The notes under the pieces were generated by a model. That model was not told where the DNA came from and did no database searches. It saw only the letters and a list, made by a program, of their open reading frames with translations. From positions 1,426,001 to 1,490,000 of the forward strand of contig CAVSSP010000001.1 of the NCBI GenBank assembly GCA_963730685.1: 64,000 bases of DNA, written 5' to 3'. The position numbers and the translations under genes are program-made. The stretch is from Bog-756 sp963730685. GTDB taxonomy: Bacteria > Actinomycetota > Acidimicrobiia > Acidimicrobiales > RAAP-2. Shown one piece after another: positions 26,638-35,907 of this stretch (position 1 is the stretch's first letter; every line of letters begins with the position of its first letter).

Positions 26638-29600
26638 GCTTCCGCTCGCTTCCCTCCCTGCTTCGCAACGAGCCCGCCATGACGCGGGTCATCGGCGCGT
26701 CCAACGCCACCCTGGCCGTGGCCACGCCGGCCCAGGCCTTCGTGCTGGCCGGCCTGATCCGGCTGGGCGCCCGACGGCCGGTCCTGGTGGTGACCCCGAC
26801 CGGCGCCGCCGCCGAGCAGCTGGCTCACGACCTCGACGCCTTCACGGCCGGCTCCGGGACCACCCCCGACGGGGCCGAGGGCGGATCGGGCCGGGTCGAG
26901 GTGTTCCCGGCCTGGGAGACGCTCCCCTTCGAGCGGGTCAGCCCCGACACCGCCACCATGGGCCACCGGCTCCGGCTGCTCTGGCGGCTGGGCGGCTCGG
27001 GCGGACAGGGCGGACAGGGCGGACGGGGCGGACAGGGCGGCACCGGGGCCGCCGCCGGAGCCGGTGGGGGCGAGGCGGACGGAGCCCCCGACATCGTGGT
27101 GGCCCCCATCAAGGCCGTCCTCCAGCGCCTCGGCCCGTGGCGGACCGCCGCCCGCCCCGTGGTGGTGGCCAGGGGCGACCGGGTCGACGTCGAGGGTCTC
27201 ACCTCCCAGCTGGTGGCCATGGGCTACCGGCGCGAGTCCCTCGTCGAGCACCGGGGGGAGCTGGCCGTGCGGGGCGGGATCGTCGACGTGTTCCCGTCCA
27301 CGTCCGACGAACCGATCCGGATCGACCTGTGGGGCGACGAGGTGGACCGCCTCACCCGCTTCGACGTGGCCGACCAGCGCTCGGTCGCCGACCTCGAGCG
27401 GGTCGAGCTCTTCGGCTGCCGCGAGCTGGTGACCGACGAGACCATGCGGAAGCGGGCGGCCCAGCTGGTCGGCTCGGCACCGTGGGGACGCCACCAGTGG
27501 GACCGCCTGGCCGACGGGGAGCAGTTCGACGGCATGGAGTCGTGGCTGCCGTGGCTGGCCGACACCGAGGAGCTGGTCACCGACCTGCTCGGCGACGACG
27601 CCGTGGTGGTGCTGGTGGAGCCGCGCCGGGTACGCGACCGGGCCGCCGAGCTGTTGGACGAGGAGTCGGCCCTGGCCGACGCGCTCGCCTCGACCTGGGG
27701 ACTCGAGGCCGGCGAGGGCGCCCCCCGCCTCCATGTGCCCTTCGACCGGCTGCTGGCCGACACCTCCGCCGGCGTCGTCTCCCTCGTCCCGACCTCCGAG
27801 GGACCCGACGTCCCCCTGGTCGAGAGCCGGGGCTGGGAGCCCATCCTCGGGGACGGGGCCAAGCTGGCCTCGCAGGTGTCGGCACTGGTCAACGACGGGT
27901 ACTCGGTGGTGTTGTGCTCCTCGACGTCCGGGGGGGCCGAGCGCCTGGCCGGGGTCCTGGCCGAGGAGGGGGTCACCGTCCCGGTGGTCGACGGGTCGCC
28001 GGGCCGCTCTGGCGCCGGCAGCGATCTCGCCGCGCCGGGTGCCCGCATCGTGGTGGCCACCGTCGACCGGGGCTTCGTCCTGCCGCGGGCCAAGGTGGCC
28101 CTGCTCACCGAGTCCGACGTCACCGGGCGCCGGCGTCCGCACCGCCAGGCCCGCACCCGGGCCCGCCCGGTCGACGGCTTCTTCGACGACCTCGCTCCCG
28201 GCAGCTACGTGGTCCACCGCCAGCACGGTGTGGCCACCTACGGGGGCATGGTCACCCGCACCATGGGTGGTGCCACCCGGGACTACCTCCTCCTCGAGTA
28301 CCGGGGGGCCGACAAGCTGTACCTGCCCACCGACCAGATCGAGCTGCTGACGCCCTATGCCGGCGGCGACTCGCCCACCGTGTCCCGGCTGGGAGGATCC
28401 GAGTGGCAGCGGGCGCGGTCCAAGGCCCGGGCCGCCGTGCACGAGATCGCCGAGGAGCTGGTGGCCCTGTACCGGAGGCGGCTCGAGGTCACGGGTCACG
28501 CCTTCGGTCCCGACACCCCGTGGCAGGCCGAGCTCGAGTCCTCGTTCCCGTTCATCGAGACCGCCGACCAGCTCCGGGCCATCGAGGACGTGAAAGCGGA
28601 CATGGAACGGCCCCAGCCCATGGACCGGTTGGTCTGCGGCGACGTGGGCTTCGGCAAGACCGAGGTGGCCATCCGGGCGGTGTTCAAGGCGGTCCAGGAC
28701 GGATACCAGGCCGCCGTGCTGGTGCCGACCACCCTGCTGGCCAGCCAGCACGCCCAGACCTTCACCGACCGGTACGCGCCGTTCCCGGTCAAGGTGGAGC
28801 TGTTGAGCCGGTTCCTCACCAACGCCCAGGCCCGCGACGTGCTGGCCCGGCTGGCCGACGGCTCGGTGGACGTGGTGGTGGGGACCCACCGGCTGCTGGG
28901 CGGCGACGTCGCCTTCAAGAAGCTCGGCCTCCTGGTGGTGGACGAGGAGCAGCGCTTCGGGGTGTCGCACAAGGAGTCCATCAAGGCCATGGCCGACGGG
29001 GTCGACGTGCTCACCCTGACCGCCAGCCCCATCCCCCGCACCCTCGAGATGGCCCTGACGGGGATCCGGGACCTGTCGATGGTCAACACCCCTCCGGCGG
29101 CCCGTCGCCCCATCCTGACCCACGTCGGCGAGTTCGAGGAGGCGGCGGCGAGCGAGGCCATCCGCCGGGAGCTGCTGCGTGAGGGCCAGGTCTTCTACGT
29201 CCACAACCGGGTCCAGGACATCGACGCGGTGGCCGAGCGCGTGCACCACATGGCCCCCGAGGCGCGTGTGGCCGTGGCCCACGGCCAGATGGACGAGGGC
29301 TCGCTGGAGAAGGTGGTGCTCGACTTCTGGGAGGGGCTCTACGACGTCCTGGTGTGCACCACGATCATCGAGTCGGGGATCGACATGCCGACCGTCAACA
29401 CGCTGGTGGTGGACCGGGCCGACCTGTTGGGCCTGGGCCAGCTGCACCAGCTGCGGGGCCGGGTGGGACGGGCCGGCAACCGGGCCTATGCCTACCTCTT
29501 CCATCCGGTCGACCGGGTGCTGTCCGAGCAGGCCTACGAGCGGCTGCGCACCATCGGTGACCACACCGAGCTCGGGTCGGGGTTCAAGATCGCCCTGCGC

Positions 29601-30212
29601 GACCTGCAGATCCGGGGGGCGGGGAACCTGTTGGGCCGGGACCAGTCGGGGCACATCGCCGCCATCGGCTACGACCTGTACGTGCAGATGGTGTCCGAGG
29701 CGGTCTCCGAGCTGAAGGGCGAGCCCCGGCCCCAGCCCGTGGACCTGTCCCTCGACCTCCCCGACGCCGCCCACCTGCCCGCCACCTACGTGGCGGCCGA
29801 GGACGTGCGCCTGGAGGCGTACCGGCGGCTCACCGGGGTGCGGACCGAGGAGGAGGTGGACGACGTCCGCACCGAGTGGGAGGACCGGTTCGGGCCGCTG
29901 CCCGCCCCGGCCGCCGCCCTCCTCGACGTGGCCCGGCTCCGGGTGGAGTGCCTGCGTCTCGGCATCACCGACCTGGCGGTGGCCGCCCCCCGCACCGGCA
30001 TGGGCCGGAGCCCCACCATGCGGGCCACGGTGAAGATGAGTCCCCTCACGCTGGCCGCCTCGGCGGAGATCCGCCTCCGCCGTCTGGCCCCGGGGGCCAC
30101 GTACCAGGCCGACCAGCACCGCCTCCTCGTCCCGGTGCCGACGCCGGCGGAGGGGACGGGCTACGCCCCCAGCCTGGTCCCGTTCCTCCGGGAGCTGGTG
30201 CCGGCGGACTGA
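26634..30212 (+). CDS. mfd: Transcription-repair coupling factor
   Basis: Removes RNA polymerase stalled at DNA lesions and recruits UvrA. 1192 residues from GTG 26634. Order: UvrB-homology N-terminal module, RNA polymerase-interacting domain (PGSYVVHRQHGVATYGGM), RecG-like translocase with Walker A GDVGFGKTEVA near residue 669, VVDEEQRFGV near 768 and LHQLRGRVGRAG, then the C-terminal TRCF domain. A Gly-rich insert from a 9-bp repeat (27001-27036) lies in the N-terminal module. The long frames on the opposite strand are shadows. The start overlaps the vapC remnant. Confidence 0.97.
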   Translation: MSFRSLPSLLRNEPAMTRVIGASNATLAVATPAQAFVLAGLIRLGARRPVLVVTPTGAAAEQLAHDLDAFTAGSGTTPDGAEGGSGRVEVFPAWETLPFERVSPDTATMGHRLRLLWRLGGSGGQGGQGGRGGQGGTGAAAGAGGGEADGAPDIVVAPIKAVLQRLGPWRTAARPVVVARGDRVDVEGLTSQLVAMGYRRESLVEHRGELAVRGGIVDVFPSTSDEPIRIDLWGDEVDRLTRFDVADQRSVADLERVELFGCRELVTDETMRKRAAQLVGSAPWGRHQWDRLADGEQFDGMESWLPWLADTEELVTDLLGDDAVVVLVEPRRVRDRAAELLDEESALADALASTWGLEAGEGAPRLHVPFDRLLADTSAGVVSLVPTSEGPDVPLVESRGWEPILGDGAKLASQVSALVNDGYSVVLCSSTSGGAERLAGVLAEEGVTVPVVDGSPGRSGAGSDLAAPGARIVVATVDRGFVLPRAKVALLTESDVTGRRRPHRQARTRARPVDGFFDDLAPGSYVVHRQHGVATYGGMVTRTMGGATRDYLLLEYRGADKLYLPTDQIELLTPYAGGDSPTVSRLGGSEWQRARSKARAAVHEIAEELVALYRRRLEVTGHAFGPDTPWQAELESSFPFIETADQLRAIEDVKADMERPQPMDRLVCGDVGFGKTEVAIRAVFKAVQDGYQAAVLVPTTLLASQHAQTFTDRYAPFPVKVELLSRFLTNAQARDVLARLADGSVDVVVGTHRLLGGDVAFKKLGLLVVDEEQRFGVSHKESIKAMADGVDVLTLTASPIPRTLEMALTGIRDLSMVNTPPAARRPILTHVGEFEEAAASEAIRRELLREGQVFYVHNRVQDIDAVAERVHHMAPEARVAVAHGQMDEGSLEKVVLDFWEGLYDVLVCTTIIESGIDMPTVNTLVVDRADLLGLGQLHQLRGRVGRAGNRAYAYLFHPVDRVLSEQAYERLRTIGDHTELGSGFKIALRDLQIRGAGNLLGRDQSGHIAAIGYDLYVQMVSEAVSELKGEPRPQPVDLSLDLPDAAHLPATYVAAEDVRLEAYRRLTGVRTEEEVDDVRTEWEDRFGPLPAPAAALLDVARLRVECLRLGITDLAVAAPRTGMGRSPTMRATVKMSPLTLAASAEIRLRRLAPGATYQADQHRLLVPVPTPAEGTGYAPSLVPFLRELVPAD
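27001..27036. repeat. Four copies of a 9-mer within mfd
   Basis: GCGGACAGG repeated four times (one unit has GCGGACGGG). In frame it encodes a G-G-Q repeat within a surface loop of the N-terminal UvrB-like module, which normally has no such loop. Confidence 0.85.
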
Positions 30213-30234
30213 GCCGGCCCGTTCGGGGCCGGAG

Positions 30235-32757
30235 CTACTCGGATCGCAGGACGACGGCGGTCGGGGTGCGGGCGGCGATCCGGCCGGGGACGGCCGCCAC
30301 CAGGTTGGCCAGCACCAGGGCGCCGATGACGACCAGGGCCACCACATCGAGGGGAACGCTCGGTGCGGACACGGCGTTGATCTGTGCCGCGTACAGGTCC
30401 CACAGGGCGCGGCCCGTCACGATGCCGAGGGGGACGCCCACCAGCATCCCTACCGCCACCGCGAAGGTGGACTGCCAGCCCACCGCGGCGGCCAGCTGCC
30501 GGCCGGTCAGCCCCAGCGCTTTGAGCAGGGCCAGGTCGCGCCGTCGCCTTCGCACCGAGGCCACCAGGGTGAGCCCGAGGGCGACCACGGCGCCGGCGGC
30601 CAGCGCCAGGCCGAGGGTGGCGGGGATGGTCTCGATGGTGCTGTCGTCGACGATCTCGGCCGGTCGCAGCACCGAGATGATGCCCCCGGAAGGACGGTCG
30701 CCAGAGGGCAGGGCGTTGATCTCGTCGTTGACCACCTCGAGGGACCGGAGCGCGGCGGGGGAGTCGGCGCCGCCCCGGGCCCGCACCAGTACGACGTCGG
30801 GCCCGGGGATGGCATTGTCCTGGAGGTTGAGGGTGGCGGCGCTGAAGAGTGAGGACGACAGCAGGGCGCCGGTCCCCATCTCCAGGTGGGCGCTGCCACC
30901 GCCCCCGGCGGCCGGCATGGTGGCCGTCCCCACGACGACCAGGGAGTGGCGGGCGCCGTCCCGGCTCTGGACCTCCACGGTGTCGCCCAAGTGCTTGTGG
31001 AGCTGGGCCAGGGTGTCGGGGCCGAGGACGATCTGGTCGGCCGCCTCGAGGCCGTGTCCGGTGAGGAGGGGCGGGGCCACCCGCGGATTCGGTGCGGTGG
31101 CCATCGACGGGACCGACTGCCCGTCGATCTCGGTGGTGACGAAGTTGACGCCGGTCCACGCCGACACGCTGGGATCGCGGGCGAGGAAGGTGGCGGTCTG
31201 GTGGGCGGGCAGGTCCTCGGCGCCGGCGTAGGCCGACAGCAGCGCGTAGTTCCAGTTCCAGCCGTACAGCGCCGGGTGGGAGACCAGCGTGGTCAGGCTG
31301 GCCCCGAAGGTGAAGGTGGCGGTCAGGATGAGCCCGGCGAGGATGGTGCCGACGATGGCCGACCGGACCGGGACAGCCGAGCTGCCGCTGCCCGGTTCGA
31401 GGGCCAGGCGCAGCCCGGTGACCGCCGGTACCGACAGCCCGGCGTTGGCGGCGGCACCGACCACCGGCGACTGGCCCGCCCGGACGGGGCGTCGCCGACC
31501 GGTCGACCGTATGGGCGCCTCCCGGATGGCGGCCACCACGGCGACGAACCCCAGGACGACCACCAGCACCAGCACCCCGAGGCCGAGGACGAGCCTGTCG
31601 GCGTTGAACCCCCGGTCGGGGTAGATGGGCCGCACCGGTCCGAGCGGGCTGAGCGGCGAGAGGGCCACCGCCACACCGACCGCCACCACGGCGCCCCCCA
31701 GGATGGAGAGCACGGCACCGCCCAGGCTGTCGCCGAGGGTCATGGCCGGCCCGGCCCCGAGGGAACGGAGGACGGACCGGTCGCCGGCGCCCAGCCGGAG
31801 CTGGCGCAGGAGGGCCTGGGCCCCGATCAGCAAGGCGGCCAGGCCGGCCAGCAGGCCGAAGACCTCGAGGGCGATGGCCTCGGGCCGGAGGGCCCGGTTG
31901 GCCTTGCCCACGATCAGCGAGGCCTCGGTGGGGGAGGCGGTGGCCCCGAGGCCGGCCGGGAGCACGTGGGTGGCCTCGGCGATCACCGCGGCATCGTCCC
32001 TGCCCCCGCCGGTCAGTTGCAGCGCCGTCGCCGAGAAGGTGGCGTACTGGGGAGCCAGCTGCCGGGTCAGGGTCGGGGTCATCAGGACGAAGCCGCCCCC
32101 GAGGGTGTCGACCTGGTCCTCGATGACCTGTTCGTTGAACTGGACGATGCCCACGATGGTGATCGAGACCTTGCGCAGTCGGGTGGGGGTGCCGTTGGCG
32201 TTCTCCTCGGCGTCGGTGGCCAGTCCGAGGTGGACCACCGAGCCCACATGGACGCCGAGCTGGGCGGCCGCCTGCTGGTTGACCACCGCCTGGTCGGTGC
32301 TGGCCGGATCGGCCAGGCGACCATGGAGCAGTTGGATCCTGTCCTCCCTGGCGTAGAGGCCGTCCGGGCTCCCCTCCACGACCGCCGGCGACTCGCCGGC
32401 GGTCGGGTGGGGGTGGACGCCGGTGACCTGTTCGAGGTTGCCGTTGAAGCCGACGATGGTGGCCGCTCCCCTGACCAGGGGAAGGTGGTCGACCCGCCGG
32501 ATGACCGCCGGGTCGTACCCGTTGTCGGACCCGATGGAGGGTGAGTCGTAGTCGGTGAACAGCTTGAGGTCGGAGGGGTTGGTGCTGGCCAGGTAGGTGG
32601 CATAGGACGAGGCAGTTCTTCGCCCCCCGGCCACCGAGGCCATGGCCAGACCCCCGATGAGACCGACCAGGAGCACCACACTGAGGTAGGCGCCCCATCG
32701 CCGGCCGAACGTGGTCCGGAGGCGGTAGGTGACGAACCGGAGCGTGCTAGCCGGCAC
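30235..32757 (-). CDS. FtsX-like permease, MacB type, duplicated
   Basis: 840 residues with the N-terminal helix WGAYLSVVLLVGLIGGLAM, a large extracytoplasmic MacB-like domain, three helices around residues 285-400, a second extracytoplasmic domain, and the C-terminal FtsX domain (SVRRRRRDLALLKALGLTGRQ plus three helices). Such proteins work with a LolD/MacB ATPase to move lipoproteins, lipids or peptides mechanically; no ATPase gene is adjacent. One intact frame. Convergent with mfd, with only 22 bp between stops. Confidence 0.88.
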   Translation of the reverse strand: MPASTLRFVTYRLRTTFGRRWGAYLSVVLLVGLIGGLAMASVAGGRRTASSYATYLASTNPSDLKLFTDYDSPSIGSDNGYDPAVIRRVDHLPLVRGAATIVGFNGNLEQVTGVHPHPTAGESPAVVEGSPDGLYAREDRIQLLHGRLADPASTDQAVVNQQAAAQLGVHVGSVVHLGLATDAEENANGTPTRLRKVSITIVGIVQFNEQVIEDQVDTLGGGFVLMTPTLTRQLAPQYATFSATALQLTGGGRDDAAVIAEATHVLPAGLGATASPTEASLIVGKANRALRPEAIALEVFGLLAGLAALLIGAQALLRQLRLGAGDRSVLRSLGAGPAMTLGDSLGGAVLSILGGAVVAVGVAVALSPLSPLGPVRPIYPDRGFNADRLVLGLGVLVLVVVLGFVAVVAAIREAPIRSTGRRRPVRAGQSPVVGAAANAGLSVPAVTGLRLALEPGSGSSAVPVRSAIVGTILAGLILTATFTFGASLTTLVSHPALYGWNWNYALLSAYAGAEDLPAHQTATFLARDPSVSAWTGVNFVTTEIDGQSVPSMATAPNPRVAPPLLTGHGLEAADQIVLGPDTLAQLHKHLGDTVEVQSRDGARHSLVVVGTATMPAAGGGGSAHLEMGTGALLSSSLFSAATLNLQDNAIPGPDVVLVRARGGADSPAALRSLEVVNDEINALPSGDRPSGGIISVLRPAEIVDDSTIETIPATLGLALAAGAVVALGLTLVASVRRRRRDLALLKALGLTGRQLAAAVGWQSTFAVAVGMLVGVPLGIVTGRALWDLYAAQINAVSAPSVPLDVVALVVIGALVLANLVAAVPGRIAARTPTAVVLRSE

Positions 32758-33030
32758 GGACCGTCGGGATCATCGCCAGCCGCCGGGCCGCCGGGCCGGT
32801 CATCGCCAGCCCCGGGAGCGTTGCTCGCCGCCCGCTGCTCCCGACGGGCCCGCCGTTCGGATCACGCCTCCGCACCCTCTGCAGTCTCTACGGCGCGGCT
32901 GGATTCCTCAAGGGGGCTAGCCGGGGTGCACCCGTCGTGCTACTACGCCCGAGTCGGCGTCCCGCCCCGCCCCGGCCCGGACCGAGCCCCCGCATTGGGC
33001 ACCCCTGGCCCAACCGGTAGCATCGCCGCC

Positions 33031-34194
33031 GTGAAGCGCCAACTCTCCGGGGCCGTCGTCGCCCTCGCCGTGATCGCGTCGGGGGCCCTGGCCACCGCGT
33101 GCCAGATCACCCCCACCGCCGCGTCGGCCGCCGGGGCCAGTATCTCGGTGGACAGCCTCAACACCCAGCTCCACACGCTCGAGACCACGGTCGCCGGCGG
33201 CTGCCTGCTCCAGCTCGAGAACGCCAACCTGACCACGCTGGTGGGGGAGGGGGCCGGCGGTCCGGGCACCTACTCGATGACCTTCACCAACGCCGTCCTC
33301 AACAACCAGGTGGGGGACCTCCTCGCCCAACAGTTCGCCGCCAGCAAGGGGATCACCGTCAGCGATGCCGACCTGGCCTCGGCCAAGACCGATTTCGAGT
33401 CGACGCTCGACGGGGAGATCAGCCAGCAGGTCCAGTCGGCCCAGTCCCAGGGGACGGTCTCCTACTGTCAGACGGCCACCGGCACCAACATCACCGGCAA
33501 GGAACTGCTCGACGCCCTGCCCGCCTCGGTGTCGGCCTCCCAGGTGCACAACCAGGCTGTCGACGTGAAGCTGCTGGCCCACGGTGCCGACCTCTCCGAC
33601 AAGGCGGCGGCCGCCTTCTACGCGGCCAACAAGCCGCTCTTCACGGCGGCGTGCGTGGGCAGGATCGTGACCGACACCCAGGCCCACGCCGACCAGCTGG
33701 TGGCCCAGATCAACGGAGGGGCGTCCTTCGCGTCGGTGGCCATGGCCAGTTCGCTCGACACCCAGACCAAGGCCCAGGGCGGTGCCCTGGGGTGCAACTA
33801 CACGCTCTCGCAGGTGGAGCAGGACCTCAACGTGCAGTCGGTCACCGTCGGCCAGCCCGTGACTCCCGTGCAGGACCCGACGTCGGGGCAGTGGCTCATC
33901 TACGCCGTGACCAGCCAGCAGGTGGAGCCGCTGGCGTCGGTGGCCACGCTGGTCCGGAGGGAGCTGCTCCAGACCACGGGCAACGTGAACCGGGTCAGCA
34001 AGGAGATCGTCGCCTTCGCCCGCACCGCCGACGTCACCGTCAACCCCCAGTACGGCACGTGGAAGCGGCTCGCCGTCGTCCCCCCGGTCGCCCCGCCGGC
34101 CAAGTACCTGCTGGCTGCAGCCGGCGGATCGACCACGCCGCTGGGCCCGAAGACCACGGGCACATCCTCGTCGGCCGCGACCGGCGGCGGTTGA
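33031..34194 (+). CDS. SurA/PpiC-like extracytoplasmic peptidyl-prolyl isomerase (lipoprotein candidate)
   Basis: 387 residues from GTG 33031: signal peptide with hydrophobic LSGAVVALAVIASGALATAC; the Cys with L-A-T-A before it is a loose lipobox. Residues about 40-190 resemble the SurA N-terminal chaperone region. The parvulin-like domain follows (CVGRIVTDTQAHADQLVAQI, GGASFASVAMASSLDTQ, GGALGCNY). The C-terminal tail is Thr/Ser/Gly-rich. Precedes the mazG gene by 16 bp, which is the common actinobacterial pairing. Confidence 0.8.
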   Translation: MKRQLSGAVVALAVIASGALATACQITPTAASAAGASISVDSLNTQLHTLETTVAGGCLLQLENANLTTLVGEGAGGPGTYSMTFTNAVLNNQVGDLLAQQFAASKGITVSDADLASAKTDFESTLDGEISQQVQSAQSQGTVSYCQTATGTNITGKELLDALPASVSASQVHNQAVDVKLLAHGADLSDKAAAAFYAANKPLFTAACVGRIVTDTQAHADQLVAQINGGASFASVAMASSLDTQTKAQGGALGCNYTLSQVEQDLNVQSVTVGQPVTPVQDPTSGQWLIYAVTSQQVEPLASVATLVRRELLQTTGNVNRVSKEIVAFARTADVTVNPQYGTWKRLAVVPPVAPPAKYLLAAAGGSTTPLGPKTTGTSSSAATGGG

Positions 34195-34210
34195 CCCGTC
34201 CCCGGCCGGC

Positions 34211-35707
34211 ATGACCGCCGAGCCCGCGGGCAGCGTGCCGCGCATCGATGTCGTCGGGCTCGGCCCGGCCGGCCCTGAACTGATCACGGCCGGGGCGCTC
34301 GAGCTCATCGCCGGTGCGGACGCCGTCTACCTGCGCACCCGCCGGCACCCGTCGGCGGGCGCCCTCCCCGATGCCGGCTCCTTCGACCACCACTACGAGG
34401 GCGGGTCGACCTTCGACGCCGTCTATGCCGCCATCGTCGAGGACCTGGTGACGGCGGCCGCCGACGTGCCCGGTGGGTTCGTGGTCTACGCCGTGCCGGG
34501 GTCGCCGACGGTGGCGGAGCGCACCGTGGGACTGCTGCGGGACCATCCCGCCGTCACCGGTGGGGAGGTGGCACTCCGGGTACATCCGGCGGTGTCCTTC
34601 CTCGATCTGGCCTTCGACCGACTGGGGGTCGACCCGGTGACCGCCGGCGTGCGGGTGGTGGACGGTGAGTCCTTCGCCGTGGACGCCGCCGGCGAGCGGG
34701 GGCCGCTGCTGGTGGCCCAGTGCTGGAGCCCCTCGGTCCTGTCGGACATCAAGCTGTCGGTCGAGTCGTTCCCCGATGGGCCCGTGACCGTGCTGCACCA
34801 CCTCGGCCTGGCCGACGAGGCGGTGACGGAGGTGGCGTGGGACGAGCTCGACCGCTCGTTCACACCGGACCACCTCACGTCGCTGTGGATTCCGCAGCTG
34901 GCCGCACCGGTGGCCGCCGAGCTCGTGCGGCTGGACGAGCTCGTCCACACCCTGCGGCAACGCTGCCCGTGGGACCGGCGCCAGACCCACGGGTCGCTGG
35001 CCCGCCATCTCCTCGAGGAGTCCTATGAGGTGCTCGAGGCCCTCGATGCGCTGGCCTCTGTCGACGCGGCCTCTGCCGACGCCGGTGTCGATGTCGAAGC
35101 CGGTGTCCCGGCCGGACTCGATGTCGACCCTGACACCGAGTCCGAGGCGGTGGCCCATCTCGAAGAGGAGCTCGGCGACCTGTTGTTCCAGGTGTACTTC
35201 CACGCCACCCTGGCGGCCGAAGCCGGCCGCTTCACCCTGGCGGACGTGGCCCGGGGGGTGCACGACAAGCTGGTGTCACGACATCCCCATGTGTTCGGCG
35301 ACGTGTCTGCCGAGACGGCCGAGGCGGTGGCGGCCGACTGGGAGGCGCGCAAGTTGGTGGAGAAGGGCCGCTCGAGTGTCACCGAGGGCATCCCGGCCGC
35401 GCTCCCGGCACTGGCGCTGGCGGCCAAGCTGCAACGGAAGGCACTGGCCGTGGGCATGGTGCTCCCGGAGGTGGCCGACGAGGCGGTGCGCCTGTCCGCC
35501 GGCGTGGCGGATCTGGCGGCAGTGGCGGACGGCCCGGCCGGGGAGGTGGTGACCGACGGGGCAGGCGGTGGCCAGGGCCGGTCCACCGAGATCGGCGAGC
35601 TGCTGTTCGCGCTGGTCAACGTGGCGCGCATCTTGGGAATCGATCCCGAAACCTCCCTCCTCGCCAGCGCCCGTCGCTTCCGGTCGTCGGTCGAGGCTCA
35701 CAGCTGA
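34211..35707 (+). CDS. mazG: Tetrapyrrole methylase-like / MazG nucleotide pyrophosphohydrolase fusion (YabN type)
   Basis: 498 residues. Residues 1-230: SAM-dependent tetrapyrrole methylase fold (VVGLGPAGPELIT, YAVPGSPTVAERT). Residues about 245-400: MazG domain with CPWDRRQTHGSLARHLLEE and LEEELGDLLFQVYFHA carrying the E-E-x-x-E and E-E-L-x-D metal ligands. The second MazG half (GELLFALVNVARILGIDPE) is degenerate. MazG hydrolyses noncanonical or excess NTPs. An Ala/Asp-rich insert (about residues 275-310) interrupts the first MazG domain. Lies just upstream of eno, a common order. Confidence 0.92.
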   Translation: MTAEPAGSVPRIDVVGLGPAGPELITAGALELIAGADAVYLRTRRHPSAGALPDAGSFDHHYEGGSTFDAVYAAIVEDLVTAAADVPGGFVVYAVPGSPTVAERTVGLLRDHPAVTGGEVALRVHPAVSFLDLAFDRLGVDPVTAGVRVVDGESFAVDAAGERGPLLVAQCWSPSVLSDIKLSVESFPDGPVTVLHHLGLADEAVTEVAWDELDRSFTPDHLTSLWIPQLAAPVAAELVRLDELVHTLRQRCPWDRRQTHGSLARHLLEESYEVLEALDALASVDAASADAGVDVEAGVPAGLDVDPDTESEAVAHLEEELGDLLFQVYFHATLAAEAGRFTLADVARGVHDKLVSRHPHVFGDVSAETAEAVAADWEARKLVEKGRSSVTEGIPAALPALALAAKLQRKALAVGMVLPEVADEAVRLSAGVADLAAVADGPAGEVVTDGAGGGQGRSTEIGELLFALVNVARILGIDPETSLLASARRFRSSVEAHS

Positions 35708-35841
35708 GCCCGGTCGAAGCGCACGGCCGAGCGCGGGCCGAGCGCCGGGCCGATCGGTCGGTCGTGTCGCCGGCTCCGGCGCCACCTGCCGCGCGACCTC
35801 GAAATACCGCCCGGAAATTTTGCCCATCACCACAGTGAATT

Positions 35842-35872
35842 CCCAGGTGGAGCGGGTCCTGGGTGGTAACTT
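35842..35872 (+). promoter_or_regulatory. Candidate eno promoter/operator
   Basis: Inverted repeat CCCAGG (35842-35847) / CCTGGG (35858-35863) with a 10-base loop stands directly upstream of TAACTT (35867-35872), a fair -10 hexamer 35 bp before the enolase GTG. No clear -35 is seen. The overlap of repeat and -10 would suit repression. Weak evidence, by eye only. Confidence 0.3.
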
Positions 35873-35907
35873 TCATGCACCGGCAACAGGAGCGGGGATT
35901 ACGGATC

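Noticed and set aside
26490..30347. A 1285-codon open frame on the minus strand opposite mfd
   Set aside because: It is the third-position GC shadow of mfd; its translation is rich in Gly, His, Arg and Val without any family motif, while the plus strand encodes a full Mfd.
32758..33030. Gap before the SurA-like gene considered as an extra small gene
   Set aside because: The in-frame upstream codons lack similarity and no start with a ribosome-binding site is seen; only short GC-rich direct repeats are present.
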